From CAYRYU01 sp964428355 (lineage in GTDB: Bacteria; Muiribacteriota; Ozemobacteria; Ozemobacterales; Ozemobacteraceae): 64,000 bases of DNA. This document shows positions 34,953-43,130 of this stretch, in pieces. The stretch spans positions 260,060 through 324,059 of the forward strand of contig CAYRYU010000001.1 of NCBI GenBank assembly GCA_964428355.1. The letters run 5' to 3'. A program made the translations under genes and the position numbers. The stretch's first letter is position 1, and each line of letters starts with the position of its first letter. The notes beneath the pieces are model-generated. The model was not told the DNA's origin. It saw nothing but the letters and a program-made list of their open reading frames with translations, and ran no database searches.

Positions 34953-35918
34953 ATGAAGAGACGGGATTTTCTGAAACTTGTCGGAACGACCATCGCGACC
35001 GCATCGGTCGGAACCCTCGCCGGAAAAGCTTTCGGCCAGGAGACGGCAACGGGAGCCGCGCTTCCAGCCCCGACGCCGGCCTCCGGAACAATCACTGCCA
35101 CCTCGAACCTTCCACACGTGATCTGGGTGGAGGGAGGGGAACCAGCCGCGCTCCTCGAGGCGGCACTGAAGGAGATGGGCGGAATCGGGACTTTCGTCAC
35201 CCCGGGAGACGTCGTCGTGGTGAAGCCCAACATCGGATGGGACCGCACCCCGGAACTCGCGGGAACCACCAACCCCGACCTGGTCGCGGCTATCGTCAGG
35301 GAATGCCTGAAAGCCGGAGCGGCGAAGGTCAAGGTTTTCGACAGGACCTGCAACAATCCGCTCCGTTGCTACGCCAACAGCGGAATCGAGGAAAAGGCGG
35401 CCGCCGCCGGGGCCGAGGTCTCCCACATGGAGGATTCCCGTTTCAAGGAAGTCCAGCTTCCCAACGGCACTCTTCTGAAGCAATGGCCCATCTACCAGGA
35501 TTATCTCGAGGCGACCAAGGTGATCAACGTCCCCATCGCGAAGCATCACGGAATGTCGAAAGTCACGCTGGGGTTGAAAAACCTGATGGGAGTGATGGGC
35601 GGCCCAAGGGGGAAGATCCACAAGCCTTTCACCAAGAACATCGTCGATATAGCGGGAGCCATCCTCCCGACACTCACGATAATCGATGCCTACCGGGTCC
35701 TTTTGAGGAATGGCCCCATCGGCGGAAACCTGGAAGACGTCAAGCTTGCCAAAACACTCATCATGAGTCCCTGCACCGTTTCCGCTGACGTGGCCGCACT
35801 ACCGCTTTTCGGCCATTCCATCGGGGATGTGGAGTATCTCGGAGAAGCCGTCAGCCGGGGCCTTGCGAAGTATCCGACCTCGGCCCTCGAGGTCAGGAAA
35901 GTCGTCCTCCCCGGCTAG
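34953..35918 (+). CDS. DUF362 protein with Tat-type signal
   Basis: A 321-aa protein; the start at 34953 has AAGGA about 8 nt upstream. The N-terminus MKRRDFLKLVGTTIATASV carries the twin-arginine motif RRDFLK and a hydrophobic core, so Tat export is likely. The body matches DUF362: GDVVVVKPNIGWDRTP, TNPDLVAAIVRECLKAGA, KVINVPIAKHHGMSKVTLG, LKNLMGVMG and LTIIDAYRVLL. DUF362 proteins often accompany iron-sulfur proteins; the polyferredoxin gene begins 25 nt downstream, so the two probably form an operon. No ferredoxin domain lies in this protein itself. Biochemical function of the family is uncertain. Confidence 0.87.
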   Translation: MKRRDFLKLVGTTIATASVGTLAGKAFGQETATGAALPAPTPASGTITATSNLPHVIWVEGGEPAALLEAALKEMGGIGTFVTPGDVVVVKPNIGWDRTPELAGTTNPDLVAAIVRECLKAGAAKVKVFDRTCNNPLRCYANSGIEEKAAAAGAEVSHMEDSRFKEVQLPNGTLLKQWPIYQDYLEATKVINVPIAKHHGMSKVTLGLKNLMGVMGGPRGKIHKPFTKNIVDIAGAILPTLTIIDAYRVLLRNGPIGGNLEDVKLAKTLIMSPCTVSADVAALPLFGHSIGDVEYLGEAVSRGLAKYPTSALEVRKVVLPG

Positions 35919-35942
35919 CCAGCCGCCGGAGAGTCGCATCAG

Positions 35943-37472
35943 ATGAGGAAGATCCGTCCCTGGGTCCAGGGCTTTCTTTTGGTTGCATTCGTCGTCCTTT
36001 TCGTCAGGGCGCGGTTTCCTTACGCCGGGGCGGTTCCTTCCGACCTTTTCCTTCGGTTCAGCCCATTGATCGCTTTGTCCGACCTGATCTCGCGAGGATC
36101 TTTTTCCGCTTCGTTCCTCCCCGCCGCGGTTCTGCTCGTCCTGACAATCCTTCTCGGGAGGTTTTTCTGCGCCTGGACCTGTCCGCTGGGAGCGCTCTTC
36201 GATCTCGTCGGGAGGTTGCTACCCAAGGGGAAAGGCCCTCCCCGGGATTTTCCGGGCTGGATGAGGTCCCTGAACGTGCTGATCCTTGCATCAGGGCTTC
36301 TACTGGGGCTCCTGTCCGTCCAGTTGCTGGGCCTTTTCGATCCCCTTTCCTTCTTGAACCGGGTTCTCACCCTGACGATCTTTCCCCTTTTCACGCGAAC
36401 GATGGACGCAGTTTTCGGCATCGCAAAGGCGATTCCCATCGTGGGCGGGCCGGTGGAAGGCTTCAGACGGCTTTTCAAGAGCTGGATCATGCCGGAGCCC
36501 CCCGGATCCTTCACCACCGGTTTCTGGACGGGGGTGATCTTCCTGGTGATACTCCTTCTTGAAAAGCTTCAGCCGAGATTCTGGTGCACTTACGTCTGCC
36601 CTCTCGGAGCCCTCCTGGGAATTGCTTCCCGAAGGTCACAGTTCCGCAGGAAGGTTGATGACACCTGCGTAAGCTGCGGAGCATGCGTCAGGGCATGTCC
36701 GATGAGGGCGATTCCGGCGGAAGACCCGAAACCGACCGATCCCTCCAGCTGCACGTTCTGCCTCGATTGCACGGGGGTTTGTCCGGGCGGAATCCACGCG
36801 ATCAGCTTCTCGGGCGACGGAATCAAGGCCCCCACCCCGCTCCTGCCCGACCGGCGACGGTTCCTGATCGCCTCCGGCGGCGCGATCATCGGTGCGGGGC
36901 TTTCTAAAATAGAGTTGTACAACCGCGAGAATGACGGCAGGCTCATCCGTCCCCCCGGTTCGTTGCCCGAGGCAGAATTCCTGGAGAGATGCGTCCGTTG
37001 TCTCGAATGCGTCCGGATCTGCCAGTCGAACGGGGGATGCCTCCAGCCGGAGGGCCTGGAATCAGGAATCCGTCGTCTCTGGGCCCCACGGGGTTCGATG
37101 AGAACGGGCTATTGCGAGTACAACTGCAACCTATGCGGCCAGGTCTGCCCCACCGGGGCGATCAGGAAAATGGCCCTTGCCGAGAAACAGAAAAACCCGA
37201 TCGGACTGGCCTGCTTCGACAAGAACGTCTGCATCCCCTTCTCACGCAACGAGGAGTGTATCGTCTGCGAGGAACACTGCCCGATCCCGGACAAGGCGAT
37301 CCGGTTCGAGGAGAAGGAAGTCGTCCAACCGGACGGAACGAAGAGCCTGGTCCCCTACCCCTACGTCGTCCCGGAAAAATGCACCGGTTGCGGAATCTGC
37401 GAGTTCAAGTGTCCACTCGCGGGGAAGCCCGGGATCTTCGTCACCAACGAGAACCAGCAGCGCAAGCACTGA
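35943..37472 (+). CDS. NapH-like membrane polyferredoxin fused to NapG/MauM-like ferredoxin
   Basis: A 509-aa protein. The N-terminal half has about five hydrophobic segments and two NapH-type CxxxCP motifs (FFCAWTCPLGALFDLVG and FWCTYVCPLGALLG). It is followed by two 4Fe-4S motifs (CVSCGACVRACP, CTFCLDCTGVCP). Near residue 305 an internal Tat-like segment occurs (DRRRFLIASGGAIIGAG), then a second set of clusters: CVRCLECVRIC, CEYNCNLCGQVCP, CIVCEEHCP and CTGCGICEFKC. This looks like a NapH-type protein fused to a NapG/MauM-type ferredoxin that kept its signal region. It could move quinol electrons outward, probably to or with the DUF362 protein encoded just upstream. No nitrate reductase genes adjoin. 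Confidence 0.88.
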   Translation: MRKIRPWVQGFLLVAFVVLFVRARFPYAGAVPSDLFLRFSPLIALSDLISRGSFSASFLPAAVLLVLTILLGRFFCAWTCPLGALFDLVGRLLPKGKGPPRDFPGWMRSLNVLILASGLLLGLLSVQLLGLFDPLSFLNRVLTLTIFPLFTRTMDAVFGIAKAIPIVGGPVEGFRRLFKSWIMPEPPGSFTTGFWTGVIFLVILLLEKLQPRFWCTYVCPLGALLGIASRRSQFRRKVDDTCVSCGACVRACPMRAIPAEDPKPTDPSSCTFCLDCTGVCPGGIHAISFSGDGIKAPTPLLPDRRRFLIASGGAIIGAGLSKIELYNRENDGRLIRPPGSLPEAEFLERCVRCLECVRICQSNGGCLQPEGLESGIRRLWAPRGSMRTGYCEYNCNLCGQVCPTGAIRKMALAEKQKNPIGLACFDKNVCIPFSRNEECIVCEEHCPIPDKAIRFEEKEVVQPDGTKSLVPYPYVVPEKCTGCGICEFKCPLAGKPGIFVTNENQQRKH

Positions 37473-37500
37473 AACCGGAACCGGCGGGTTTCCGGAAAGA

Positions 37501-39084
37501 TCAGGCTTCGAGAATCTTCTTGAGCTGCTCCATCTTCTGGCGACGAACCGCTTCGCTTCCCTGGGTTCGCATGAATTGCGAGACCTGGAGCATGAACTCC
37601 GCGAAGAGGTTGTAGGAATCGCCTTTCGGAGCCTGCGCAACCGCAGCAGCGGCGGGAACGACGGGCGCTACAGGAGCTTCGACCGCCTTGAGAAGGTCGA
37701 ACGACTCCCCGAACTTCGGGACCCAGACGGGAACCTTCCTGGCATCGCGAACCTTCCGGGCAAATTCGTCCCGGGCATCGTCTTCCCCGTGAACCACAAA
37801 AACCTGGTCACGGATCGATGGAATCGCGGCAACCCATTCCAGAAGCTCCTTCTGGTCGGCGTGCCCCGAATAGCCCGAAATCTCCTCGATCCCGGCCTCG
37901 ACCGCTATCTCCTCCCCATGGATCCGGACGCTCTTTGCGCCCTCGAGAAGAAGGCGTCCGAGGGTTCCCTCGGCCTGGTACCCAACGAATAAAATGATAT
38001 TCTTCGGATTCCAGAGGTTGTGCTTGAGATGGTGCTTGATCCGGCCGGCATCGCACATCCCGCTGGAGGACATGATGATGAGCCCGGATTTCCCGTTGAG
38101 CTGCATGGATTCCTCGGCTGAGATGGTGTATTTCAGCCCTGGGTACTCGAAGAGGGACCCATGGGATCTCGCCAAGGCCTTCGCATCCTCGTCGAACAAC
38201 TCGGGGTATTTCGCGAAAACCTGGGTCGCATGGATGGCAAGGGGGGAATCGATCACGATTTCGGATTCGGGTATCTGCTTCTCGCCCATCAGTACAAGAA
38301 GATCGTGGATGAGATCCTGGGTGCGCTCCACGGCGAAGGCAGGGATGATCAGATTTCCGCCCTTGGATTTGAACTTCCTCACGACCTCGGCCAGCTTCTT
38401 CAACCGCTCTTTCTTGCCATCCGGAGGGCGCAGCCTGTTTCCATAGGTCGATTCGACCAGCAGAACATCGGTCTCGCGGGCAATCTCCGGGTCATTCACG
38501 ATGGGGTGATCACGACCGCCCAGATCACCGCCGAACACGATACGCTTCGCAGTACCAGCGTCCTGGACGGAAAGCTCGACGAAAGCGGATCCAAGGAGAT
38601 GGCCCGCATTCCGGAAAACCGCTTTCACGCCTTTGCCGGGCTCGATTTCCTGCCCCTCCTTTACTCCGCGAAGGAGGGTGAGTGTCTTTGCGGCATCATC
38701 CACCGTGTAGATGGGTTGAATCTCCCCGACGCCCTTCCGCTCGTTCCGCCGGTTCTTTTGCAGCACTTCGGACTCCTGGATCCGGGCGGAATCCGGGAGC
38801 ATGAACTGGAGAAGATCGACGGTTGGGGCGGTCCCGAAAATCGGCCCTTTGAAACCTTTCTTGACGAGTTTCGGAAGCAGTCCGGTGTGATCGATATGGG
38901 CATGGGTGACCAGCACGAAGTCGACCGAATCAGGGGAGAAGGGGAACGGTCCGTAGTTCTTCTCCTTCAAGGCCTTGCACCCCTGGAACATCCCGCAATC
39001 CACCAGGAACCTTGTCGTGGATGTCTCGATCAGAAAACAGGAACCCGTGACGGCACCGACCGCTCCATAGAACGTGATCTTCAT
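37501..39084 (-). CDS. beta-CASP metallo-beta-lactamase-fold ribonuclease
   Basis: A 527-aa cytosolic protein with GGAG 8 nt before the ATG at 39084. It begins with the MBL fold (MKITFYGAVGAVTGSC) and the zinc motif HAHIDH at 61-66. Other metal ligands lie in NAGHLLGSAF and FGGDLGG. The beta-CASP cap follows (ETDVLLVESTYGNR, IPAFAVERTQDLIHDLL, ESEIVIDSPLA). The C-terminal zinc residues sit in IIMSSSGMCDAGRIKHHL and GYSGHADQKELLEW. Such proteins act in RNA 3'-end processing or decay. The last about 60 residues are Ala/Pro-rich plus a helix (LKKILEA) and may mediate oligomerisation. It is convergent with the polyferredoxin gene, 28 bp away. Confidence 0.92.
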   Translation of the reverse strand: MKITFYGAVGAVTGSCFLIETSTTRFLVDCGMFQGCKALKEKNYGPFPFSPDSVDFVLVTHAHIDHTGLLPKLVKKGFKGPIFGTAPTVDLLQFMLPDSARIQESEVLQKNRRNERKGVGEIQPIYTVDDAAKTLTLLRGVKEGQEIEPGKGVKAVFRNAGHLLGSAFVELSVQDAGTAKRIVFGGDLGGRDHPIVNDPEIARETDVLLVESTYGNRLRPPDGKKERLKKLAEVVRKFKSKGGNLIIPAFAVERTQDLIHDLLVLMGEKQIPESEIVIDSPLAIHATQVFAKYPELFDEDAKALARSHGSLFEYPGLKYTISAEESMQLNGKSGLIIMSSSGMCDAGRIKHHLKHNLWNPKNIILFVGYQAEGTLGRLLLEGAKSVRIHGEEIAVEAGIEEISGYSGHADQKELLEWVAAIPSIRDQVFVVHGEDDARDEFARKVRDARKVPVWVPKFGESFDLLKAVEAPVAPVVPAAAAVAQAPKGDSYNLFAEFMLQVSQFMRTQGSEAVRRQKMEQLKKILEA

Positions 39085-39174
39085 CAAAAAAACTCCTGCA
39101 AGCGAAATTCGCGGCAAAAGGATCCACCGCTCCCAAAAAAGAGGGCCGAAAAAGCGGACCGGAAAGGAATCGGC

Positions 39175-39612
39175 TCAGCAACGAGACCGGATAACGGACT
39201 TCTGGGGAATCTTCTTCTTCTTCGCAAGCTCCATCAGCTTGTCACGGCGATGATGGTTCTTGACCTCGAAAAGCTGGTCGCCTCCTTCATCGGTGGCGTA
39301 TTTCATCTCGGCCACCGCCCCGGAATCGTTGATCACGGTCTGGATGGAGGTGACGTTTCCACCCCGGAAGGGTTCGAAGGATTTGGGGATGAACGAAACG
39401 AGGCCGTACCGTCCCTTTTCGATGGCGTAGACGTACTTCTGCAGGTCCGGAGGGAGTTTCTTGAACTCCTCGCGGAACAGGGGAAGATACGTGAACACCG
39501 ACCCGAAATCCCCCGGGTCGATGAGGACGGCGAACGGGCGGGAGAAACTCTCGAGGCCGAGCTTCTCGCGGATTCTTTCGAGAACTTCCTGTGGAATGGC
39601 TTCTAGCGACAT
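39175..39612 (-). CDS. uncharacterised 145-aa cytosolic protein
   Basis: I do not recognise it. The ATG at 39612 lies 7 nt after a -10 box and has no Shine-Dalgarno, so a leaderless start is proposed; a start 12 codons upstream would lie inside the promoter. The protein is soluble, with an N-terminal helix (PQEVLERIREKLGLESF), a central hydrophobic strand (RPFAVLIDPGDFGSVFTYL) and a very basic tail (KLMELAKKKKIPQKSVIRSR). No signal peptide is seen. It is followed by the beta-CASP nuclease gene after a 90-bp gap and may be co-transcribed. Confidence 0.75.
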   Translation of the reverse strand: MSLEAIPQEVLERIREKLGLESFSRPFAVLIDPGDFGSVFTYLPLFREEFKKLPPDLQKYVYAIEKGRYGLVSFIPKSFEPFRGGNVTSIQTVINDSGAVAEMKYATDEGGDQLFEVKNHHRRDKLMELAKKKKIPQKSVIRSRC

Positions 39613-39619
39613 GGCGTGT

Positions 39620-39648
39620 ATTCTAAGGATTCGATCCGAAAAATGCAA
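39620..39648 (-). promoter_or_regulatory. sigma70-type promoter giving a leaderless start
   Basis: On the minus strand TTGCAT (39648-39643), a 17-nt spacer and TAGAAT (39625-39620) lie 7 nt before the ATG at 39612. Spacing and match are good. Confidence 0.7.
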
Positions 39649-39693
39649 ACATTTCCGGATCGAGCGCGGGATTACCCATCGAACCCAGGGGAT

Positions 39694-40188
39694 TCAACGA
39701 AGAAAAAGCCGGTCAAGCCGGAGAAGGCGCCAGGAGTTCCCGACGAACTCTCCCTCGATACCCCTCTTGACCCCCTGGGAATGGAACTGACCATCGAACT
39801 CCCCGTTTCTGCGACCGAAGGGCATGAAGAAGGTGAATGTCTGCTTCCCGGTCGCCTGATGGACGATCCCGGAAAGGTCTCCCCAGATCATGTATTCCCC
39901 TTTCAGAATGGAGTGCATCCAGCCCGTTAGCCGTTCCAATCTGGCTTTTCCAATTTCGAGCCCGCCGATCCGTCCCTTCACGTTCCCCTCTGAATCGATC
40001 AGGAAGACGACTTTCTTCACATTGTCCCTGACTCTGGGGTTGTTGCACTTCAGGGTTCCCCGCCACTCACCAAGGAACGGTTTCAACCAGGATTGAGCGC
40101 CATCCTCGGCGGCCCGCGCGAGTTGGGAGAGTCCGGAGAGAAGAACGAAACAGGTCACAAGAACGGGAATCAGATTCAATTTTCTCAA
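39694..40188 (-). CDS. exported protein of unknown function, 164 aa
   Basis: The frame begins at a TTG (40188) with AAGG about 9 nt upstream; no ATG or GTG fits the signal peptide better. The N-terminus MRKLNLIPVLVTCFVLLSGL is a Sec signal, cleaved near ARA. The mature part is beta-rich with a lipocalin-like rhythm (LKPFLGEWRGTLKC, VVFLIDSEGNVKGRIGGLEI, GRRNGEFDGQFHSQGVKRGI, EGEF). GEW near the start and repeated EGxF/G strands resemble small secreted proteins that describe turnover of a ligand, but no family is clear. It lies 72 nt after tldE and may be the last gene of that unit. Confidence 0.65.
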   Translation of the reverse strand: MRKLNLIPVLVTCFVLLSGLSQLARAAEDGAQSWLKPFLGEWRGTLKCNNPRVRDNVKKVVFLIDSEGNVKGRIGGLEIGKARLERLTGWMHSILKGEYMIWGDLSGIVHQATGKQTFTFFMPFGRRNGEFDGQFHSQGVKRGIEGEFVGNSWRLLRLDRLFLR

Positions 40189-40260
40189 TGTTTCTGCCTT
40201 TCGGGAGAAATGATTCTTTCCCCCGGGGAAAGGTCAGGAACCTCCCCCGGGGGAAGTGGT

Positions 40261-41601
40261 TCAGAAGGTCGTTGCGCCGCTGAAGGACAGGGAGGAAATC
40301 CGGACGGAGGGAACGCATGTGCTCCCAAAGGACGAAACGAAGGTCCTGGTCTCTTTCGAAATCCCCTCCATCTTTTCGAGAGCCTCCAGAATTGGGAAGG
40401 TGAAGCGCAGGTTCTTGATCCCGCGGGAGATTTTCCCCTCCTCGATCAGGAAGGTCCCATCCCGGGTCATTCCCGTGATGACGGTCTTTTTGGGGTGAAC
40501 CGGATTGGTGTAGTGGAACCTCGACACCCAGATCCCTTTCTTGATGCCCTTGATGAGCTCGTCCTTGGGCACAGTCCCGGGAGCCATGAACAGATGCAGG
40601 GGGACCGGACCCCAGGTATTCGGGGCGGGAAGCGCATGCCCCGTATTCTCCTTGCCCGCGAGCCTGGCGTTGGTCGAATCCCAGACAGCGTCTCTGGCAA
40701 TACCTTCGGAAACGAGGTCGACCCGCTTCTTGGGGAACCCCTCGAAGTCGAACGGTTGGGGCAGGCCCCGGGGGTCGGATCCGTCGTCCCAGAGGGAGAA
40801 ACCGGGAACCGCAATGCGCTGGTTCTGCTTCTCCGAGAGGAAACTTCTTCTCTCCCTGACAGCCATCCCATTGAACCCCAGCATGGAAAGGAAGGAGACC
40901 ATCGTTGAGACTGCGTATTCCTCGAGTATGACGGGATACTCGCCGGGCGGCAGATCGATGGGGTGTAGGCTCATCTCGGTCTTCCGGATGGCTTCGTCGG
41001 CGAGTTTTTCGACGTCCAGGTCGTGAACGTCGATTGCGCTTGCGTGGGCAAAACCGGAACTGTCATCCGACATCACGACGGTGGAAAAATCGGCGATCGT
41101 GGTGGGATGGTAGGCCCGGATTCCCCTCGAGTTCCCGATCGCGACTTCCTTGACCCCGGTTTCGAACGCCCCCGAGGAACGGAAGCCCCTGTTTTTCGCC
41201 TTCTTGATCAACTGGGCGACACCCTCCGCCCTTTTCTGGGGGGAGAACCTTTCCGTGGAGGGCCGGACACACGATCTGGTCGGAATGTCCCCACCGGTGG
41301 GGAGGCCGGGAAAATCGGGGTTCTCCTCGGAAAGCCGGGCGATCTCGAAAGCGCGGTCCACGGCGGCTTTCAATCCTTCGGAATCCACGCGGTTGGTCCA
41401 GGCGAAGCCGTTCTTCCGGCCCTTGATCACACGGATGTTGACGGTGCCGTTACGTTCCACGACGTTCTGATGGATGTAGTTTTCGGCGAACCTGGTGAGC
41501 CCGGATTCGTTGGTGAAAATGGTTACCTGTGCCTCATCCGCGGCCGAGGTCATTGCCAGGACGTCGCGAAGGATCATTTCGCAAGTTTCTTTTCCAAACA
41601 T
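40261..41601 (-). CDS. tldE: TldE/PmbA-type subunit of the TldD/TldE protease
   Basis: A 446-aa cytosolic protein; ATG at 41601 overlaps the tldD stop by 1 nt (TGATG). The PmbA/TldE group shows RFAENYIHQNVVERNGTVN, FAWTNRVDSEGLKAAVDRA and a C-terminal block of hydrophobic strands (PLHLFMAPGTVPKDELI, GIWVSRFHYTNPVHPKKTVI, LIEEGKISRGIKNLRFT). As in the family it lacks the HExxxH zinc motif, which TldD supplies. The heterodimer degrades unfolded peptides and matures peptides such as microcins and RiPPs in E. coli. It lies downstream of the exported peptidase genes. Confidence 0.92.
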   Translation of the reverse strand: MFGKETCEMILRDVLAMTSAADEAQVTIFTNESGLTRFAENYIHQNVVERNGTVNIRVIKGRKNGFAWTNRVDSEGLKAAVDRAFEIARLSEENPDFPGLPTGGDIPTRSCVRPSTERFSPQKRAEGVAQLIKKAKNRGFRSSGAFETGVKEVAIGNSRGIRAYHPTTIADFSTVVMSDDSSGFAHASAIDVHDLDVEKLADEAIRKTEMSLHPIDLPPGEYPVILEEYAVSTMVSFLSMLGFNGMAVRERRSFLSEKQNQRIAVPGFSLWDDGSDPRGLPQPFDFEGFPKKRVDLVSEGIARDAVWDSTNARLAGKENTGHALPAPNTWGPVPLHLFMAPGTVPKDELIKGIKKGIWVSRFHYTNPVHPKKTVITGMTRDGTFLIEEGKISRGIKNLRFTFPILEALEKMEGISKETRTFVSSFGSTCVPSVRISSLSFSGATTF

Positions 41602-43037
41602 CAGAACACCCCCACTCGAACGTTCCGAAAGCGCGCCGGAGCGCAACCGTGACCGACATGGGCAATCTGTGAGGGTTCACCCTTGCCGCAGTTCGGGGTT
41701 CCCCAGAGGCCCCAATGTTTTTCGCTGCAGATCGCATCGCAACCCTGCCAGAATTCGGGAGTGATCCCTGTGTAGGTCGCATTCTTGAGCATCCGTCCGA
41801 TTTGACCGTTCTTGATCTCGTAGGCGAGCTCGGTCCCGAACTGGAAATTCAACCGTTTGTCGTCGATCGACCAGGATTTGTTGGTGACCAGGTACAGGCC
41901 GTCCTGGGTGTCCGAAACGAGGTCGTGGAAGCTCCAGGTTCCGGGTGCGAGATTGACGTTGGTCATCCGCACGATCGGGATCCGGTTCCATCTGGTGGCA
42001 CGGTTGGCGGCGGAACTGGGCACCCCAAGCTCCGCCGCGGTCTCGTGGCTGGAGAGGTAACCCTGGAAGATCCCGTTCTTGACGAGATCGGTCCGGCAGG
42101 CGGGGACCCCGTCGTCATCGTAGCCGTAGGTTCCGAGACCGTTGACCACGGTACCGTCCTGATAGAGGTTCACGATATCAGACCCATAGCGGAACTTCCC
42201 GACCTTCTCGGTCGTCAGGAAGGAAGTTCCGGCAAAGCTGGCTTCCATCCCGTAAACGCGGTCAAGTTCCACAGCATGGCCGCACGACTCGTGGATCTGG
42301 AGCGCAAGCTGTGTGGGATCAAGGATGATGGTCTTGACCCCGGAAGGGCATTGGGGAGCGGTCAGAAGCGCGACGCACTCCTCGGCGATGCGGGTGGCGT
42401 TTCCGGCGAGGTCCATGTTCCTGATGTGCTCATAACCGCCCGTCAGTTGCTGGCGGCCGAAGGAGTTGGGAAAGCTGCGTTTCTGCATCTCCCCCTGCCC
42501 CACGGCCACGCACTCGATTCCGCCCCCGGTTTCCATCAGGTCCTGTTGGATGAAGGAACCCTCGGTGTTCGCGAAAAACTTGGTTTCACGCATGCACCCC
42601 ATCGAACTTTTCGCCGAGGTAATCCCCTGGATCTTCCTCATTCCCGCGTCGGCGGCAAGCAACAACTCGAGCTTCTTGTCGAGCGTGACCGCGAAGGGAT
42701 CCTCCACGAATGGGGTCTTGTAATGACCCGTAACCGCACTCCTGGCCGGGAACCTGATTCCCCCCTGTTTCGGGGCAAGGCCCGAGGAACGAGCGACATC
42801 GAAGGCTTCCTTTACCACCCGCTCCCACAGACGTTTGTCGGGGCTGCAGCTGAAGCCCCACGCCCCGTTAACGAGGATCCGGAGGCCGTATCCCTCGTCC
42901 TCGGACTTTTCGATACCCTCGACCCGGCCGTTCTTGACGATAAGCGATTCGTACTCGCCACGGATGAACCGCACATCGGCGTACTGGGCCCCTTTTGAAC
43001 GGGCGAGATCGACCAGTTTCAACAACCATTCCTTCAT
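41601..43037 (-). CDS. tldD: TldD metalloprotease subunit
   Basis: A 478-aa cytosolic protein with the zinc motif HESCGH at about 248-253, followed by the helix AVELDRVYGMEASFAG. Other family signs are YADVRFIRGEYESLIVKNG, LDPTQLALQIHESCGH, RMTNVNLAPG, and a CGKGEPSQ near the C-terminus. The ATG at 43037 has AAAGGGG upstream. It is directly coupled to tldE. Peptide-processing targets are unknown; no RiPP precursor was found in the window. It starts 94 nt after the PepT-like gene and may belong to the same transcript. Confidence 0.94.
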   Translation of the reverse strand: MKEWLLKLVDLARSKGAQYADVRFIRGEYESLIVKNGRVEGIEKSEDEGYGLRILVNGAWGFSCSPDKRLWERVVKEAFDVARSSGLAPKQGGIRFPARSAVTGHYKTPFVEDPFAVTLDKKLELLLAADAGMRKIQGITSAKSSMGCMRETKFFANTEGSFIQQDLMETGGGIECVAVGQGEMQKRSFPNSFGRQQLTGGYEHIRNMDLAGNATRIAEECVALLTAPQCPSGVKTIILDPTQLALQIHESCGHAVELDRVYGMEASFAGTSFLTTEKVGKFRYGSDIVNLYQDGTVVNGLGTYGYDDDGVPACRTDLVKNGIFQGYLSSHETAAELGVPSSAANRATRWNRIPIVRMTNVNLAPGTWSFHDLVSDTQDGLYLVTNKSWSIDDKRLNFQFGTELAYEIKNGQIGRMLKNATYTGITPEFWQGCDAICSEKHWGLWGTPNCGKGEPSQIAHVGHGCAPARFRNVRVGVF

Positions 43038-43130
43038 CGAAGACCCCTTTCTTCATGTTTGGACGGGATTCTATCCCCTTCGTGATCCGAGGTCAATTCC
43101 CGACGCGAAAGACAGGAAAGAAGGATTGCC

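Noticed and set aside
40218..40256. Terminator between tldE and the exported protein gene
   Set aside because: CCCCCGGGGG palindromes can pair, but there is no T-run on either strand and the downstream gene has no obvious promoter.
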